Shown one piece after another: positions 7,601-8,534 of a stretch of 8,534 nt of DNA. The translations under genes and the position numbers were made by a program. Location: positions 1 through 8,534 of the forward strand of contig DASWIV010000361.1 of the NCBI GenBank assembly GCA_036397475.1, in the 5' to 3' direction. Within the stretch, counting starts at the first letter, position 1, and every line of letters begins with the position of its first letter. The notes beneath the pieces are model-generated. The model was not told where the DNA came from. It saw only the letters and a list, made by a program, of their open reading frames with translations, and ran no database searches. The stretch is from DASWIV01 sp036397475. Lineage in GTDB: Bacteria; JAJVIF01; JAPKYR01.

Positions 7601-7881
7601 TTGCCTTCGCGGTTTGAGGAGAAGGCGATTTTCCGGCTGTCGGGAAACCACGCCGGATTGGAATCGTAGGCTACATTGTCGGTTACACGGCGGCAGGCGC
7701 CCGAACCGATATCGGCGATCCAGATGTCGCCGACCCATGAGTACGCGATGGATTGGCCATCGGGGGAGATTTTCGGGTAGAAGACCGCCATGCGGCCATC
7801 GTCGAGAGCGGATGCGTCGGGCGCAAGGAATAAAAGTATAAGCGCAAGCGCCACAAGTAAGGGTGGAAGAGAAATTTTCAT
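4687..7881 (-). CDS. Exported tricorn-like serine protease (S41 type, with two propellers and PDZ domain)
   Basis: A 1064-residue protease. Residues 1-25 are a Sec signal (hydrophobic core about 8-20, cleavage after ASA), so it acts in the periplasm or outside, unlike the cytosolic archaeal tricorn. Residues about 33-290 hold six PD40/WD40-like blades (ISPDGQSIAY, WFPDSRKIAF, VSPDGEKILF, YSPDDEQIYF and others); about 315-660 hold roughly seven more (LSPDGTKLAL, WHPDGDRVAL, WSPDSKWIAY, WSDDGKSIYF, LSPDGGKFIY). Residues about 680-755 are the C1 domain, about 758-850 a PDZ domain, and about 880-1040 the S41 peptidase core. The predicted tricorn tetrad is present: Ser744-His745 (LDASH), nucleophile Ser971 (SYSDAEIFP) and Glu1028 (MENMGVDPDI), with the Gly-rich loop RFNGGGN at 919-925. 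In the family the propellers gate and guide peptides to the active site. GGAGG at 7887-7891 lies five bases before the ATG. It is the first gene of the operon with the VOC protein and mtnA. All functional residues appear intact. Confidence 0.93.
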   Translation of the reverse strand: MKISLPPLLVALALILLFLAPDASALDDGRMAVFYPKISPDGQSIAYSWVGDIWIADIGSGACRRVTDNVAYDSNPAWFPDSRKIAFSSNREGNNDIYAVGINGGIPERHTWYGLDDTCLDVSPDGEKILFASYREAYSYNLYEVDIHGGLPVPLTHHTGVSQDGSYSHDGKNIVVTRGPASWTRRFYNGSGDNDLYILNRESSDAEWVEDSYNGNDMWADYSPDDEQIYFVSDRDGIENIYRIPSSGGPAEQLTFFTDRPVYFMSMSDTGRIAFIQNFQLWTMEPGEEPRQVDLDVGTEPKHSQEIRLDIAGQVDEMELSPDGTKLALIVRGELYITPLHDPEDSAPVGDVRYWEAIRVTNTPSRERYVTWHPDGDRVALISDRDGNNEVYEINLRNFEWTRLTETGEEEYAPDYCPSGAFLAYFRGNKKLIVRNLDSGQEKTAVNGLLQLSPWPPKYEWSPDSKWIAYTGGDNLYEEDVWVVGIDPDGTGTEPVNITLHHDTDTFMNWSDDGKSIYFMSNRNASWGLNGWGWWSKGESLYVTDLPGEQAPRSDVLEFDESESSVVGDEPVVVNFERIDERARLVSPTSGGGWFASLSPDGGKFIYDSDALGRRALWQVPFEGGSAEYLRNIDGGDLDIEWLPDSKGFFYLNGRRIGFYLKKNDYKYYDVPIYGRLTVDLNDEREQMIREAGRVLANHFYDSDMHGTDWDAQVDFYSQLVRESAVPEDFALLMKMLYGELDASHLNSYGPPSYEGIASNVGYLGLDFDATTDGQGLLVTRVYPRGPADYDESRIDEGEWVLSIDGIPVSTSMNYWSLLDDKTDRTVILAVSSNQDGNNTRDVIIAPAPYRGSNSSRLSFSDFSYMDFVDHNRQIVEDATDGRVGYIHIRGMSGGPLEDFARKLFSENLDKEALIIDVRFNGGGNTHAELLDILSRPVFGYNQLRDANRLGEPNQHWNRPTNLLINEQSYSDAEIFPAGFKALDIGDVIGETTNGYVIGTWNMRLVDGSTTMRIPGVGWYTVNGRNMENMGVDPDIHVVQNLNHMQDGIDDQLNAAIENILSEL

Positions 7882-7905
7882 GTGTTCCTCCGGATTAAAT
7901 GGGAG

Positions 7906-7941
7906 GCGGATATTTTATCATTAGAAATGATTAAGTGATAA
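7906..7941 (-). promoter_or_regulatory. Probable promoter of the protease-VOC-mtnA operon
   Basis: On the minus strand TTATCA (7941-7936) matches 4 of 6 of a -35 box. After an 18-bp spacer it is followed by TGATAAAAT (7920-7912), an extended -10 with hexamer TAAAAT (5 of 6). Transcription would begin near 7906, leaving a leader of about 24 bases before the ATG at 7881. This would be the only clear promoter for the three genes, whose gaps are 10 and 25 bases. Prediction from sequence only. Confidence 0.5.
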
Positions 7942-7942
7942 A
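7914..7942. promoter_or_regulatory. Nested AT-rich dyads in the divergent promoter region
   Basis: TTTATCA (7914-7920) and TGATAAA (7936-7942) form a 7-bp inverted repeat with a 15-base spacer. A second dyad, ATCATT (7917-7922) and AATGAT (7926-7931) with a 3-base spacer, overlaps its left side. Both cover the predicted -35 and extended -10 of the protease operon. They could form an operator. Alternatively, the outer dyad may simply reflect the resemblance between this promoter's -35 and -10 elements. Confidence 0.35.
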
Positions 7943-8006
7943 GGTTGACAGGAAAATGCGGTAAAATGGACGATGCAAATGATCATCCTGAAAGATACAG
8001 TCCGAA

Positions 8007-8042
8007 TTGACAGGCAACTTACAGTTGGGCTTAATAAATTAT
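8007..8042 (+). promoter_or_regulatory. Probable promoter giving a leaderless mRNA for the right-edge gene
   Basis: A consensus TTGACA (8007-8012) is followed at exactly 17 bp by CTTAAT (8030-8035), a 4 of 6 match to the -10 box. The expected transcription start, six to eight bases past the -10, falls on 8041-8043, which is the ATG of the next gene. That gene has no Shine-Dalgarno upstream, which agrees with a leaderless transcript. Confidence 0.5.
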
Positions 8043-8534
8043 GAACGGCTCATTCCAGAACATAATCGACGGTGTCAGGTGGCGAATTAATCTCGAGAAA
8101 CTGAACGACAATATCCGGGAGAATATCCTCCTTGATTATTTCGCGGAGAAAAATTTCGACAAGAAATTGGGCAGTTCTTCCATCTCCCCCCGCCGGAATC
8201 GGTGCCCATCACAGACGAAGAGGTCCTAACGGGATTGATGCTGTTCTCGCGAATAGAGTCGTGGCCGGTAGATATGAAAAAACTTGAATCCGGGGAGATC
8301 GGGCAGAAAGGAATGCCCCCCCGTAACCGCTACGCGATCTATTTTCTTGTTCCGGCGGCAATAATCGGCATATTCCTGATTTCACTCGTCGCACCGGCTG
8401 GAATGCTTTTGGTCCCAGCGGTTATATATCCCCTGTTTGGGTTAGTCAGCGGATTGTTTGAATCGGCGGGAAAATTATCCCATGTTCGCGGTAGATGTAT
8501 CGACCGCGGTCATATTCACGAGGGACAAATTCGC
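8041..8534 (+). CDS. Unrecognised membrane protein, N-terminal part, with apparent frameshift
   Basis: The ATG at 8041 follows an in-frame stop at 8035, so no earlier start exists. The first frame encodes a charged, protein-like segment of 44 residues (beginning MNGSFQNIIDGVRW, ending NFDKKLG) and, continued, would stop at 8229. From about 8169 the sensible coding frame is the -1 frame: QFFHLPPPESVPITDEEV, then a segment with MKKLESGEIGQKG, then two hydrophobic stretches (about 8331-8390 and 8397-8453, starting YAIYFLVPAAII and AGMLLVPAVIYP) that should be membrane helices forming a hairpin. That frame has a stop at 8133, so it cannot start upstream by itself. One missing G in the GGG at 8169-8171 would join the parts. 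Past 8470 a third change of frame is possible. The gene runs off the window. I do not recognise the family. It could be a sequencing error, a pseudogene or a programmed shift. Confidence 0.55.

Noticed and set aside
7945..7967. TTGACA with TAAAAT as a plus-strand promoter
   Set aside because: The spacing is 11 bp, too short for a normal sigma-70 promoter, and a better-spaced promoter lies at 8007-8035.
1..8534. CRISPR arrays, tRNA or rRNA genes, insertion sequences, toxin-antitoxin or phage-defence genes
   Set aside because: Nothing in the sequence supports any of these; the only tandem repeats are the diverged propeller blades inside the lipoprotein gene.

Overview
The window reads as a chromosomal stretch of an uncultivated-type, Gram-negative-like bacterium with roughly even base composition. 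Evidence for this is a lipobox lipoprotein, an Sec-exported tricorn-type protease and a spondin-domain protein, all typical of a diderm with a large extracytoplasmic proteome. I see no phage, transposon, tRNA, rRNA or CRISPR signature. I cannot name a phylum from the sequence alone.

Left part, plus strand. Positions 1-440 hold the C-terminal 145 residues of a spondin-domain (Spondin_N-like) secreted protein, closed by a strong intrinsic terminator (464-492). A separate transcription unit follows. It has an extended -10 promoter (579-587) sitting inside a 7-bp inverted repeat, then a consensus Shine-Dalgarno, then a lipoprotein of 833 residues (630-3131). The second half of that lipoprotein is seven consecutive blades of the SBBP type; the first six are exactly 66 residues each.

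Middle and right part, minus strand. Convergent to the lipoprotein is a compact three-gene operon read from 7881 down to 3212: a 1064-residue exported tricorn-like protease (two beta-propellers, C1 domain, PDZ, S41-type serine peptidase), then, 10 bases later, a VOC/glyoxalase-fold protein, then, 25 bases later, methylthioribose-1-phosphate isomerase (mtnA). The protease works outside the cytoplasm while MtnA is a cytoplasmic methionine-salvage enzyme, so the grouping is not an obvious pathway. No other methionine-salvage gene is present here.

Right edge, plus strand. The 159-base divergent region 7882-8040 carries promoters for both directions and nested AT-rich dyads. A gene for an unrecognised membrane protein starts at 8041, probably on a leaderless mRNA. 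Its reading frame is broken by an apparent -1 shift near 8167-8171, and possibly by a second, compensating shift near 8468-8472.

I did not find a clearly new multi-gene system. The points most worth checking are the frame breaks in the right-edge gene, the uncharacterised N-terminal domain joined to a complete seven-blade propeller, the protease-VOC-mtnA operon, and the two dyad-decorated promoters.
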